From Acidimicrobiia bacterium (lineage in GTDB: Bacteria > Actinomycetota > Acidimicrobiia > Acidimicrobiales > VFJN01), in assembly GCA_009694375.1 (NCBI GenBank), contig SHVB01000022.1, positions 1 through 38,498 of the forward strand: 38,498 nucleotides of DNA, read 5' to 3'. The position numbers were made by a program, and so were the translations under genes. Positions 31,775-38,498 of this stretch are shown in pieces. The notes below the pieces were generated by a model, which worked only from the letters and a program-made list of their open reading frames with translations, was not told where the DNA came from and made no database searches. The number at the start of each line of letters is the position of its first letter. The first letter of the stretch is position 1.

Positions 31775-32746
31775 ATGGTCAGCGTGCGAGATACCCGGTC
31801 CACGATGGTCCCGCCCGTCGAAGTTTTGCCCACCGTCTTGCCCACCGCGCGCCTCACCCTGAGCGGTATGGCGGTGCCCGAAGTGCGGGCCGACCTGCGC
31901 CGCATCAACAATCTCCGCAATGCCGGCACCGTGGTCGCCACGTGGGGGCAAGCCGTGGGCACCATTGGCCTGGCCGTGTGGATCGATCGCCCCCTGGCCT
32001 ATGCCGCCGCCTTCTTGCTGATGGGACCGGCGTTCGCTCGCTTCGCCATCCTCGGTCACGAGGCCGCCCACAAGCTCCTGTTCACGAACAAGTGGTGGAA
32101 CGACGCCGTGGGCCGCTGGGTCGTGGCCTACCCGTCCTTCGTCGCCCTCGAGGCCTACCGGCGAGGGCACTTCGCCCACCACAAGGACGAGTTCGGCCCC
32201 AACGAGCCCGACCTCAACCTCTACAACGGCTATCCGATCACCGCCGCCAGTTTTCGTCGCAAACTCTGGCGGGACGTTCGGGGCAACTCGGGCTGGAAGA
32301 ATCTCAAGGGCCTCCTCGGTGCGCTCAAGAGTCGCACTTCCCGTCCGCTCGCCTTGCGCATCGTCGTGATGCAGATTCCCCTCATCATGGCGGCGATTCT
32401 GCTGGGTCGGTGGTGGCTCTATCCGCTGTTGTGGCTTGGCCCGTGGCTCACGTCGTGGCGTGTGATCAACCGGCTGCGCGCCATCGCCGAACACGGCGGC
32501 ATGACCCGCTCCAAGGACCGACGCCAAACCACCCACCACGTGCGGCAGACGTGGCTGGCTCGATTCTGCATGGTGCCGCTCAACACCGGGTGGCACCTGG
32601 CCCACCATGTGGACATGGGGGTGCCGTGGCGCAACCTGCCCCGGCTCCACGACGAGCTCGAGCGGGCCGGCTACATCACTGAGGAGCTCACCTATCCGAG
32701 TTATCGATCTCTCTGGCGGGCTCTGCGCTCCCGCCCGGCCCGCTAG
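31775..32746 (+). CDS. Membrane fatty acid desaturase
   Basis: A 323-residue membrane di-iron desaturase. The three His boxes are GHEAAH (H95, H99), RRGHFAHHKDE (H132, H135, H136) and WHLAHHVDM near the C-terminus, with IAEHGG as an extra His. Hydrophobic helix pairs lie between the boxes. It inserts a double bond or hydroxyl into an acyl chain using ferredoxin or rubredoxin electrons. The N-terminal 40 residues are variable; ATG 31775 follows the -10 box. Its head-to-head position with a PaaX-type repressor suggests acyl-CoA-responsive control. Confidence 0.9.
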   Translation: MVSVRDTRSTMVPPVEVLPTVLPTARLTLSGMAVPEVRADLRRINNLRNAGTVVATWGQAVGTIGLAVWIDRPLAYAAAFLLMGPAFARFAILGHEAAHKLLFTNKWWNDAVGRWVVAYPSFVALEAYRRGHFAHHKDEFGPNEPDLNLYNGYPITAASFRRKLWRDVRGNSGWKNLKGLLGALKSRTSRPLALRIVVMQIPLIMAAILLGRWWLYPLLWLGPWLTSWRVINRLRAIAEHGGMTRSKDRRQTTHHVRQTWLARFCMVPLNTGWHLAHHVDMGVPWRNLPRLHDELERAGYITEELTYPSYRSLWRALRSRPAR

Positions 32747-32782
32747 GCCCCTGGTCGCCCGGGTCCGAGCGACACCCGAACA

Positions 32783-32819
32783 CCTCGGGCGCACCGGGCC
32801 CATCGGTGCACTCCCGAGG
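32783..32819. terminator. Bidirectional hairpin between desaturase and larC
   Basis: CCTCGGG (32783-32789) pairs with CCCGAGG (32813-32819), enclosing a second perfect stem GCACCG (32791-32796) / CGGTGC (32804-32809) with a 7-nt loop. It lies midway between two convergent genes. There is no U-tract, so termination efficiency is uncertain. Confidence 0.5.
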
Positions 32820-32847
32820 GAGTTACCGTCGGCGGCGGGCGTGGGGA

Positions 32848-34080
32848 TCAGGCCGGGTGGTCGTGGTCGTGGTCCGGTGGGCGCACCAGTTCGAGGCCTT
32901 GGTCCGGCACGACATGCAAGAGGCGACGGCCGGCTTCTTGCGCAAGGGAGAGCACCTCGCGCAAGGGCATGCCGGCCCGTTGCGCAACCCGGGCGGCATC
33001 GTCGTGCTCCACCTTGATGCGACCAGGGCTCACCTTCACGCGCACGGGGAAGCCAGCCACCTCCACGGTGTCGTTGATGCGGGTGGTGGGCCAGCGCCCG
33101 AGGTTGCTCCCCCGCACGCCTAGCGATCCGGTCTCGGTGGTGAGCACCCCCGCCACCTGCGCGCTCAGGGCCACATCGGCCAGCGCGGAGACGGTGTAGG
33201 CGGGGCGACCCTTCTTCATCACGATGGGGGTGATCCAGGCGTCGTGGGCACCGGCGGTGAGCAGGGCCGAGATGGTGTGAGCCAACGTCTCGCCGGTGGC
33301 GTCATCCACGTTGGCTTCGAGCAACATCACCGGTTGGCCGGGGTCGAGCGCCTCGCTCGACTCGCCAATCACCACCTGAGTGGCGTTGGGGCGACCATCA
33401 ATTTCGCGGCTTCCTGCGCCGAACCCGCTGCGCTCAATGAGCATCGGGGGCATCGGTCCGAAGCCCGAGGCCAGCGCCACGATGATGGCCGCTCCGGTGG
33501 GGGTGGTGAGTTCGATCCCCAGGTCGATGCCTTGGGTGGGGGCGTCCACCGAGGCGAGCAGTTCCACCACCGCGGGGGCCGGGTTGGGGATGATGCCGTG
33601 GGCGGCTCGGACCATGCCGGTGCCGGTGGTCACCGCCGACGCGTAGAGCCGATCGATGCCGAGCACCTCGAGCGCCGCACAGGTGCCCACCACATCCACG
33701 ATGGCGTCGAGCCCGCCCACCTCATGGAAGTGCACCTGGTCAGCCGGTCGGCGATGAATCCGTCCCTCCGCTTCCGCCAACGCCGCAAATACCGCCAGCG
33801 CTCTCCGCCGCACTCGCTCCGGGAGGCGGGCCTCCTCCACGAGCCCGGCGATGTGCGATGCCGTGCGCACCACGGTGGTCTCCTCCACCCGGACATGGGC
33901 TTTGGTGGCGGCGATTCCACCGCGCAACACAGCCTCCGGCTCAAGATTCCAGCCCCCTACCGGCAAACGCCCGAGGAGCGAGCGCACTTCGTCCACGTCG
34001 GCACCGGCGTCGATCAGTGATCCCAGCGCCATGTCGCCGGCGATACCCGAGAAGCAGTGGAACCACGCAATGCGAGTCAC
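32848..34080 (-). CDS. larC: Nickel-pincer cofactor biosynthesis protein LarC
   Basis: A 410-residue LarC. N-terminal WFHCFSGIAGDMALGSLIDAG, then VHFHEVGGLDAIVDVVG, the TPTGAAI loop and C-terminal LLEANVDDATGETLAHTI are all family signatures. LarC inserts nickel into the pincer cofactor (CTP-dependent cyclometallase). The C-terminus is His/Asp-rich (DHDHDHP), fitting metal binding. GTG 34080 starts the family N-terminus; the open frame upstream overlaps larB and is not coding. It is reached through a 27-codon ORF that overlaps both larB and larC. Confidence 0.92.
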   Translation of the reverse strand: MTRIAWFHCFSGIAGDMALGSLIDAGADVDEVRSLLGRLPVGGWNLEPEAVLRGGIAATKAHVRVEETTVVRTASHIAGLVEEARLPERVRRRALAVFAALAEAEGRIHRRPADQVHFHEVGGLDAIVDVVGTCAALEVLGIDRLYASAVTTGTGMVRAAHGIIPNPAPAVVELLASVDAPTQGIDLGIELTTPTGAAIIVALASGFGPMPPMLIERSGFGAGSREIDGRPNATQVVIGESSEALDPGQPVMLLEANVDDATGETLAHTISALLTAGAHDAWITPIVMKKGRPAYTVSALADVALSAQVAGVLTTETGSLGVRGSNLGRWPTTRINDTVEVAGFPVRVKVSPGRIKVEHDDAARVAQRAGMPLREVLSLAQEAGRRLLHVVPDQGLELVRPPDHDHDHPA

Positions 34081-34160
34081 CCGCACCACCACCCCAGCCC
34101 GCTGCCGGGGTCGCGGGTGGTCACCCCAGGTCCCCCGACGGCAGGATTGGTGGTGGTCAT
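34077..34160 (-). CDS. Possible 27-residue coupling ORF between larB and larC
   Basis: An ATG at 34160 overlaps the larB stop (ATGA). The frame runs 27 codons (MTTTNPAVGG... ending GLGWWCG) and its TGA overlaps the larC GTG (GTGA). It spans the whole gap exactly. It may only carry ribosomes from larB to larC rather than make a working peptide. Confidence 0.35.
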   Translation of the reverse strand: MTTTNPAVGGPGVTTRDPGSGLGWWCG

Positions 34161-34891
34161 TTGAGCAACCGGAGCACGGCACAGGCGGCGCCGTAGCCGT
34201 TGTCGATGCCCACCACAGTGAGGCCGGCGGCGCACGATGCCAGCATGGCGAGCAAGGCGGTAACTCCCTCCAGGCTGGCGCCGTAGCCGACGCTGGTCGG
34301 CACGGCGATGACCGGGGCCGGGGTGAGGCCGCCCACCACACTGGCGAGCGCACCCTCCATGCCCGCCACTACGACCACGGCGTTGGCCGTGGCCAGCGTG
34401 TCGGCTTCGCTCAGTAATCGATGCACACCCGCCACCCCCACGTCGGTCAGCCGTACCGGTTCGATTCCGAAGGCCTCAAGGACGGTGGCGCACTCATCGG
34501 CCACCGGGAGATCCGCGGTGCCCGCCGCTGCGATCACGATCCGCTCCGGTCGGGGGGCGGCCGGACGCCACACGACCGTGGTGCCGTGACGTTCACCGAA
34601 AGGTGATTGGGCCAGCGCAGCAGTGGCCTGCTCGGGGGTCGATCGGGTGAGCAGCACCGGGCTGGCGCCGCCGTCGAGGAGTTCGGCCACGATGGCCGCC
34701 GCGTGTTCGGGAGATTTGCCCGGTCCGTAGACCGCCTCGGGCATACCCTGGCGGATCGTGCGGTGGTGGTCCACCCGGGCGAAGCCCAAGTCGGCATAGG
34801 GCAGGCGTCGCAGGGTGGCCGCCGCGTCGTCCGGATGAACTTCTCCGGACCGCACCTGTTGGAGTAATCGCAGAACCGTGGCTTCGTCCAC
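34157..34891 (-). CDS. larB: Nickel-pincer cofactor biosynthesis protein LarB
   Basis: A 244-residue LarB. The C-terminal PurE-like domain has IVIAAAGTADLPVADECATVL, DVGVAGVHRLL, VVVAGMEGALASVVGGL and PVIAVPTSVGYGAS. Upstream, FARVDHHRTIRQGMPEAVYGPGKS is typical of LarB. LarB carboxylates the pyridinium ring of nicotinic acid adenine dinucleotide in the first step to the nickel pincer. GTG 34891 is the only suitable start and lies 19 bp from the divergent pheA. LarE and LarA are not in the window. Confidence 0.92.
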   Translation of the reverse strand: MDEATVLRLLQQVRSGEVHPDDAAATLRRLPYADLGFARVDHHRTIRQGMPEAVYGPGKSPEHAAAIVAELLDGGASPVLLTRSTPEQATAALAQSPFGERHGTTVVWRPAAPRPERIVIAAAGTADLPVADECATVLEAFGIEPVRLTDVGVAGVHRLLSEADTLATANAVVVVAGMEGALASVVGGLTPAPVIAVPTSVGYGASLEGVTALLAMLASCAAGLTVVGIDNGYGAACAVLRLLK

Positions 34892-34896
34892 CCCGG

Positions 34897-34902
34897 TAGC
34901 AT
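34897..34902 (+). promoter_or_regulatory. -10 box upstream of pheA
   Basis: TAGCAT, 8 nt, then GTG 34911, without a Shine-Dalgarno site. It supports GTG 34911 over the GTG at 34878, which lies inside larB. Confidence 0.5.
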
Positions 34903-34910
34903 TACCCCTC

Positions 34911-35858
34911 GTGACCGACGATGCCGCACCCACGGTCCTGCGCATTGGATTTCTTGGCCCGGCGGGCACCTTCACCGAGCAGGCACTGCTAGGTCAAACC
35001 GACCTCGCCAGCCAGGAACTCGTGCCCATGAGCACCATCGCCGAGGTGCTGGCTGCCGCCGACTCCGGCGAGATCGACTTCGGTTTTGTGGGTATCGAGA
35101 ACTCCATCGAAGGCACCGTGAACGTGACGATCGACGCGCTGGCGTTCGAGCATGATCTGCTCATCCAGCGCGAGGTGGAGCTAGGAATACAATTGCATCT
35201 TCTCGCCCCGCCGGGGGTGGGGCTGGCGGACCTCACCCGCGTGCTCACCTTCCCCGTAGCCATGGGGCAGTGCCGAGCCTGGCTCGGTCAGCACCTGCCG
35301 TCGGTGGAATTGGCGGCGTCGAACTCCAACGCCGAAGCGGCTCGTCTCGTGGCCGTCGAAGCCGACGGCCACAGCGCCGCCATCGCGCCCGCCCACGCCG
35401 CCGAAATCTACGGCCTCGATGTGCTGGCCGAGGACATCGAGGACCATCCGGAGAACACCACGCGCTTCGTCCTCGTGGGCAAGAATGTCGTGCCGCCCGC
35501 CACCGGTCACGACAAGACCACCATCGTGGTGCTGCAGCGCACCGATCAGCCCGGCTCCCTGCTGGCCATTCTGCAGGAGTTCGCCGCCCGGGCCATCAAC
35601 CTCGTGAAGCTCGAGTCGCGTCCCACCAAAAAAGGCCTCGGCCACTACTGCTTCATCATCGACCTCGAGGGGCACCTCAGCGACGAACTGGTGGCCGACT
35701 GCTTGCGCGATGTGCGATCGAAGGTGGAGGACATCAAATACCTCGGCAGCTATCCCGCGGCGGGCGTCAACGGGCCAGCGGTGCGGCGCGAAGCCGAGGC
35801 GGCCTGGCGTTCCGCCGACGCCTGGATCCAGGACCAACGGTCCAAGTTGCAGGGCTGA
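34911..35858 (+). CDS. pheA: Prephenate dehydratase
   Basis: A 315-residue monofunctional prephenate dehydratase, making phenylpyruvate for phenylalanine. The catalytic domain has FLGPAGTFTEQAL, VGIENSIEGTVN and the conserved TTRFVLVG (Thr-Arg-Phe motif). The C-terminal ACT domain includes the allosteric LESRPT motif and QPGSLLAIL, so feedback by phenylalanine is expected. Both the dehydratase and ACT parts are complete. The LLM oxidoreductase gene begins 13 nt after its stop. Confidence 0.95.
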   Translation: MTDDAAPTVLRIGFLGPAGTFTEQALLGQTDLASQELVPMSTIAEVLAAADSGEIDFGFVGIENSIEGTVNVTIDALAFEHDLLIQREVELGIQLHLLAPPGVGLADLTRVLTFPVAMGQCRAWLGQHLPSVELAASNSNAEAARLVAVEADGHSAAIAPAHAAEIYGLDVLAEDIEDHPENTTRFVLVGKNVVPPATGHDKTTIVVLQRTDQPGSLLAILQEFAARAINLVKLESRPTKKGLGHYCFIIDLEGHLSDELVADCLRDVRSKVEDIKYLGSYPAAGVNGPAVRREAEAAWRSADAWIQDQRSKLQG

Positions 35859-35871
35859 GGAGGAGGGCACA

Positions 35872-36729
35872 GTGCTGATGCGCCACGGGGTGGGTCTCGG
35901 CATCATTCCGCCGGTGGCCACTCAGATGCCCGGGGCCCATGCAGCCTGGGAGGAAAGCGCCGGGATCGACGAACTTCTGCAGGTGGCCGCCGCCGCCGAC
36001 CGCCTCGGATACGACCACCTCACCTGCAGCGAACATGTGGCGGTGCCCCCGGCCGACGCCGCCGTACGCGGGGCGGTCTACTGGGATCCTCTAGCCACGC
36101 TGGGGTGTCTGGCGGGCCACACCACCCGCATCCGGCTGGCCACCTACGTGCTGGTGTTGGGTTACCACCACCCACTGGAGTTGGCCAAGCGTTACGGCAC
36201 GCTCGACCGCATCGCCAAGGGTCGTCTCGTTCTCGGGTTGGGGGTGGGCACGTTGGAGCGAGAGTTTGCGCTGCTCGAGGAGCCTTTCGCTCAGCGGGGC
36301 GAGCGGGCTGACGATGCCCTGCGGGCGTTACGGGCCTGCATCGGCCAGCGCGACGTGGAGTACCACGGCACTCACTACGACTTCAGCGATCTGGTGGTGG
36401 AGCCCCACGCTCTGAACCCGCATGTTCCTTTCTGGATCGGGGGGCGCACCCGCCGCTCGTTGCGCCGAGCGCTCGACTACGCCGAGGGTTGGGCCCCGTT
36501 CGGCGTGTCGTGCCCACAGCTATCGGCCTGGCTCGATGCCACCGGGCCCCCCGCCGGTTTTGAAGTGGTAGCCCAGCCCCCCGGAGTGGTGGATCCAATG
36601 GGGGCACCGGCGGTGGTAGACGACGTTCTTCGCCAGTGGGCGGCGGCGGGGGCCACCGTGGTCGACCTCCACATCGTGCACCATTCCCTGGCCCACTATC
36701 TTGAACAACTGGAGGCGCTGGCATCGTGA
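35872..36729 (+). CDS. LLM-class (luciferase-like) F420/FMN-dependent oxidoreductase
   Basis: A 285-residue TIM-barrel protein of the bacterial-luciferase-like family. The N-terminal LLQVAAAADRLGYDHLTCSEHV, the RIRLATYVLVLGYHHPLELAKRYGTLD segment, GRLVLGLGVG and PFWIGGRTRRSLRRAL are typical of actinobacterial F420-dependent members. GTG 35872 follows the strong GAGGAGGAGGG (35857-35867); ATG 35878 is the alternative. It is 13 nt after pheA and its TGA overlaps the next start (GTGA). Substrate unknown. Confidence 0.86.
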   Translation: MLMRHGVGLGIIPPVATQMPGAHAAWEESAGIDELLQVAAAADRLGYDHLTCSEHVAVPPADAAVRGAVYWDPLATLGCLAGHTTRIRLATYVLVLGYHHPLELAKRYGTLDRIAKGRLVLGLGVGTLEREFALLEEPFAQRGERADDALRALRACIGQRDVEYHGTHYDFSDLVVEPHALNPHVPFWIGGRTRRSLRRALDYAEGWAPFGVSCPQLSAWLDATGPPAGFEVVAQPPGVVDPMGAPAVVDDVLRQWAAAGATVVDLHIVHHSLAHYLEQLEALAS

Positions 36730-37487
36730 ATCCGGTGAAGGTGGGGTTCTTTTCGATGACCGGCGGCGCCCTGAGCGGCGACGACGATGCCTATTTGGCC
36801 TGGCATGCCCTGGATCATTTGCCCGAGCAGTATTCAATCCCCGGCATTCGGCTGGGCACCCGGTGGCGGGCCGACGATGCGTGCGTGGCCGGCCGCGCCG
36901 CCGAGCGCGAGGACCTGGCCCCGATTCGACATGCGGTGGGGTACTTCATGGGCGACCCGGTGGAGACCACCCTTCGGTCCTTTGCCCAACTGGGACGCCG
37001 CTGCGCCGAAACCGGTCGCTACCCGGAACCGGCTACGTCGTTTCTGTTGGGGGCTTTTCACTTTCAGCATGCCGCCGCCGCGCCCCGAGTGCTCGTGTCG
37101 CCCGAGGCGGTGCCCTTTCGCCCCCATCGCGGGGTCTACCTCATCGTGGAGGAACCGGTGGAAGGTGGCGATCTGGACGGATGGTTGCGGTGGCAACATC
37201 AAGAGCACGGGCCGTCGCTGCTGGCGGTCGAGGGGGTGGCCGGGGTGTACGGCTTTCGGGCCAGCACCTTGCTCGGGACCGGTGCCGATCAGGGCGAGCG
37301 GTTCGCGGTGCCGATGTGGAACCCGCGAGGTCGACTCATCACGGTCGTGTATCTCGACGATGATGTGGTGGCAACGTCGGCTCGCCTCGATCCTCTCGTG
37401 CGCGCTCGATGGGCGACCGGAGCCGTTGAGGGCGTGCTCGCCGGACCGTTCCGGTCCATGGTGACCAACCTTGCCTGGCCCGAGTAG
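36726..37487 (+). CDS. Tandem EthD-like (dimeric alpha/beta-barrel) protein
   Basis: A 253-residue protein starting at GTG 36726, overlapping the LLM gene stop. Its two halves look like repeats: YLAWHALDHLPEQY...PGIRLGTRW near residue 25 and LRWQHQEHGPSLL...GVAGVYGFRA near 155. Each has the W-x3-E/D-H pattern of EthD-like ferredoxin folds, so it may fold as an internal pseudo-dimer. EthD-like proteins assist P450s or act as small oxygenases or isomerases. The tight coupling suggests it works on the product or substrate of the LLM oxidoreductase (inference). Confidence 0.65.
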   Translation: MNPVKVGFFSMTGGALSGDDDAYLAWHALDHLPEQYSIPGIRLGTRWRADDACVAGRAAEREDLAPIRHAVGYFMGDPVETTLRSFAQLGRRCAETGRYPEPATSFLLGAFHFQHAAAAPRVLVSPEAVPFRPHRGVYLIVEEPVEGGDLDGWLRWQHQEHGPSLLAVEGVAGVYGFRASTLLGTGADQGERFAVPMWNPRGRLITVVYLDDDVVATSARLDPLVRARWATGAVEGVLAGPFRSMVTNLAWPE

Positions 37488-37510
37488 GTGGGTGATCTAA
37501 CGTGCCGTTT

Positions 37511-37595
37511 GGAGCGGTGGCCGAGCGGACGAAGGCAACGGTCTTGAAAACCGTCGACCCGCAAGGGTCCGTGGGTTCGAATCCCACCCGCTCCG
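37511..37595 (+). tRNA. tRNA-Ser (anticodon TGA)
   Basis: Acceptor GGAGCGG pairs with CCGCTCC, discriminator G. The anticodon stem ACGGT/ACCGT encloses CTTGAAA, giving TGA at 37545-37547. There is a long variable arm and the T arm GTGGGTTCGAATCCCAC. CCA is not encoded. Confidence 0.97.
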
Positions 37596-37620
37596 CGTTG
37601 GTATCATCCTGTCTCACCCT

Positions 37621-37709
37621 GGAGCGGTGGCCGAGTCCGGCTGAAGGCGCATCCCTGCTAAGGATGTGAGGGGGCAACTCCTCCGTGGGTTCGAATCCCA
37701 CCCGCTCCG
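37621..37709 (+). tRNA. tRNA-Ser (anticodon GCT)
   Basis: Acceptor and T arms are the same as in the preceding tRNA-Ser (GGAGCGG/CCGCTCC; GTGGGTTCGAATCCCAC). The anticodon stem CATCC/GGATG encloses CTGCTAA, giving GCT at 37657-37659. It lies 25 nt after the first tRNA, so the two are probably one transcript. Confidence 0.97.
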
Positions 37710-37743
37710 CCAGATGTTCGTCTTTCGAACTCACCAGAGGTAG

Positions 37744-37775
37744 GGCCCTGGTCAATCGACCAGGGCCTCTTTGTT
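37744..37775 (+). terminator. Rho-independent terminator of the tRNA-Ser pair
   Basis: A perfect 10-bp stem, GGCCCTGGTC (37744-37753) and GACCAGGGCC (37758-37767), with an AATC loop, followed by TCTTTGTT. Confidence 0.88.
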
Positions 37776-37917
37776 GGGATGCCGAGCGTGAGTCGGCGTC
37801 GAACGGGATCAAGTCTCCGGCGACCTCAGCGGAGAACGCCTGAGGCTCCTCACCGACCGCACCGCATACCCTGACCAACGCCGACGACTCGGGGCATGGC
37901 TCTCCGGGCTCGCCGCC

Positions 37918-38274
37918 GTGACCGTTGCCGGAGCACTCTTGCCTCACCCGTGGATGCCGTCCCGCTACATGATCGTCGAGGACCTCGCGCCGCAAGGGTG
38001 TTCCAACGACAGCTACGCCCCCGATCCAGACCACCCTGAACTCACTGCCATCGTGGGCTACCCGATCGGCGAGTCCGAAGGTCGCATGACCGTGCTATCG
38101 CTCGACCGAGACTGCGTGTGCTCGGTCCGCCAAGCCCAGGTGACCGCCGCGATCATCTGCCGAACCGACGCATCCAGCTGGAACCGGAGCCTGTTCGCCA
38201 TCCGCACTGGGAATGACACTGTCGGCAACAGCGCCTGCGACGAACTCACCCGCACCGCCAAGGCCCTGGACTGA
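37918..38274 (+). CDS. Hypothetical membrane-anchored or secreted protein, start uncertain
   Basis: From GTG 37918 the frame gives 118 residues with several Cys (GCSND, CVCSV, IICRT, NSACDE) and no family I recognise. The start is doubtful. The frame is open back to a TGA at 37789, and GTG 37918 falls inside a hydrophobic run (LGAWLSGLAAVTVAGALLP) preceded by RRR, which looks like a signal or anchor helix that ought to be whole. Upstream, the only candidate start I see is a CTG at 37840 with GGAG 5 nt before it. Either a rare start is used or the gene is a 5'-damaged remnant downstream of the tRNA-Ser genes. Confidence 0.45.
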   Translation: MTVAGALLPHPWMPSRYMIVEDLAPQGCSNDSYAPDPDHPELTAIVGYPIGESEGRMTVLSLDRDCVCSVRQAQVTAAIICRTDASSWNRSLFAIRTGNDTVGNSACDELTRTAKALD

Positions 38275-38424
38275 GCTCCGAGCTGCGGCCGGGATGGGTC
38301 CGCCAGGAACGCGTTTAGGGGCCACTCGAACCGCAACGCATGTGCCTCTTGTGGACCGGTAGTCCTTGTGCCATGGTCGTGCTAGAGCTCCGCCACCAGC
38401 GGTGGTACGAACCGGAGATAGGCC

Positions 38425-38498
38425 ATGAGGGTTGATCGATCAAGGCGGTCTCGGCGCCGGCTGTGCGCGTTCTTGCCAGCGGGTGTCCTGGCGGCTGG
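38425..38498 (+). CDS. Possible start of an exported protein, cut by the window end
   Basis: ATG 38425 has GGAG at 38414-38417, 7 nt upstream. It opens MRVDRSRRSRRRLCAFLPAG, then VLAAG: a strongly basic n-region followed by a hydrophobic stretch, as in signal peptides. Only 24 codons are visible. The 38275-38424 gap before it shows nothing else convincing. Confidence 0.4.
   Translation, partial: MRVDRSRRSRRRLCAFLPAGVLAA

Noticed and set aside
34081-34353. N-terminal extension of the larC frame
   Set aside because: It overlaps the 3' end of larB in another frame and has no LarC similarity. LarC begins at GTG 34080.
37339-38034. Minus-strand 231-codon open frame with two ERVGFEPT peptides and STVFKTVAFVRSATAP
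   Set aside because: These peptides are the antisense translation of the two tRNA-Ser genes, a well-known annotation artefact.
38373-38435. 20-codon ORF starting at ATG 38373
   Set aside because: Too short, no protein character, and it overlaps a better start at 38425 with a Shine-Dalgarno site.
1-38498. CRISPR arrays, intact insertion sequences, rRNA genes or prophage genes
   Set aside because: No regularly spaced repeats, transposase or integrase motifs, rRNA segments or phage structural genes were seen on either strand.

Overview
The window is a GC-rich chromosomal segment from an actinobacterium, probably one distant from the model mycobacteria. The clearest marker is the block 6.7-16.5 kb: crgA, a PabA/TrpG amidotransferase, pknB, pbpA, rodA/ftsW, pstP, fhaB, fhaA and a tRNA-Leu(CAG). 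As I recall it, this is the origin-proximal order in Mycobacterium tuberculosis. Differences here are that pknA is missing and a Ppx/GppA-like gene sits between crgA and the amidotransferase. Many transcription-unit heads carry a TANNNT box 6-10 nt before a start codon with no Shine-Dalgarno site, as expected for leaderless transcription.

Layout. 0-3.1 kb: a plus-strand operon with a 5'-truncated CYP51-type P450, a [3Fe-4S] ferredoxin, an NTF2-like protein, an SDR and a 3-hydroxyisobutyrate-dehydrogenase-like enzyme. 3.1-6.2 kb: a long-chain acyl-CoA ligase divergent from an acetyl-CoA acetyltransferase, with a perfect 18-bp TetR-type palindrome between them. 6.2-16.5 kb: the cell-division and Ser/Thr-phosphorylation block, with DnaA-box-like sequences beside crgA. 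16.5-21.66 kb: an apparent accessory insertion next to tRNA-Leu, holding a cupin-like gene remnant, a YibE/F membrane protein, a TlpA-like lipoprotein, a CcdA-like thiol transporter and a type IV (AbiE-like) toxin-antitoxin pair. 21.67-24.2 kb: a four-gene, overlapping minus-strand operon matching chsH2-chsH1-ltp2 of steroid side-chain degradation, but with ChsH2 split into two genes.

24.4-32.8 kb: metG, a DUF2207 membrane protein, an NTF2-like protein, a D-cysteine desulfhydrase-like enzyme with an ETHE1/glyoxalase II-like hydrolase, a HAD hydrolase, and a PaaX-type regulator divergent from a fatty acid desaturase. 32.8-37.5 kb: larC and larB for the nickel-pincer cofactor, divergent from prephenate dehydratase, then an LLM-class oxidoreductase coupled to a tandem EthD-like protein. 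37.5-38.5 kb: tRNA-Ser(UGA), tRNA-Ser(GCU), a strong terminator, a small anchored or secreted hypothetical protein and the start of another possible exported protein.

The themes are lipid and sterol or steroid metabolism (CYP51, FadD, thiolase, ChsH/Ltp2, desaturase), phospho-signalling control of the cell wall, and a tRNA-Leu-linked cargo that joins an extracytoplasmic thiol relay to an addiction module. The most novel-looking unit is the YibE/F-TlpA-CcdA cassette, because the predicted exported domain of YibE/F carries a C-x10-C pair that the relay could act on. All functional calls come from reading motifs; no database search was run.
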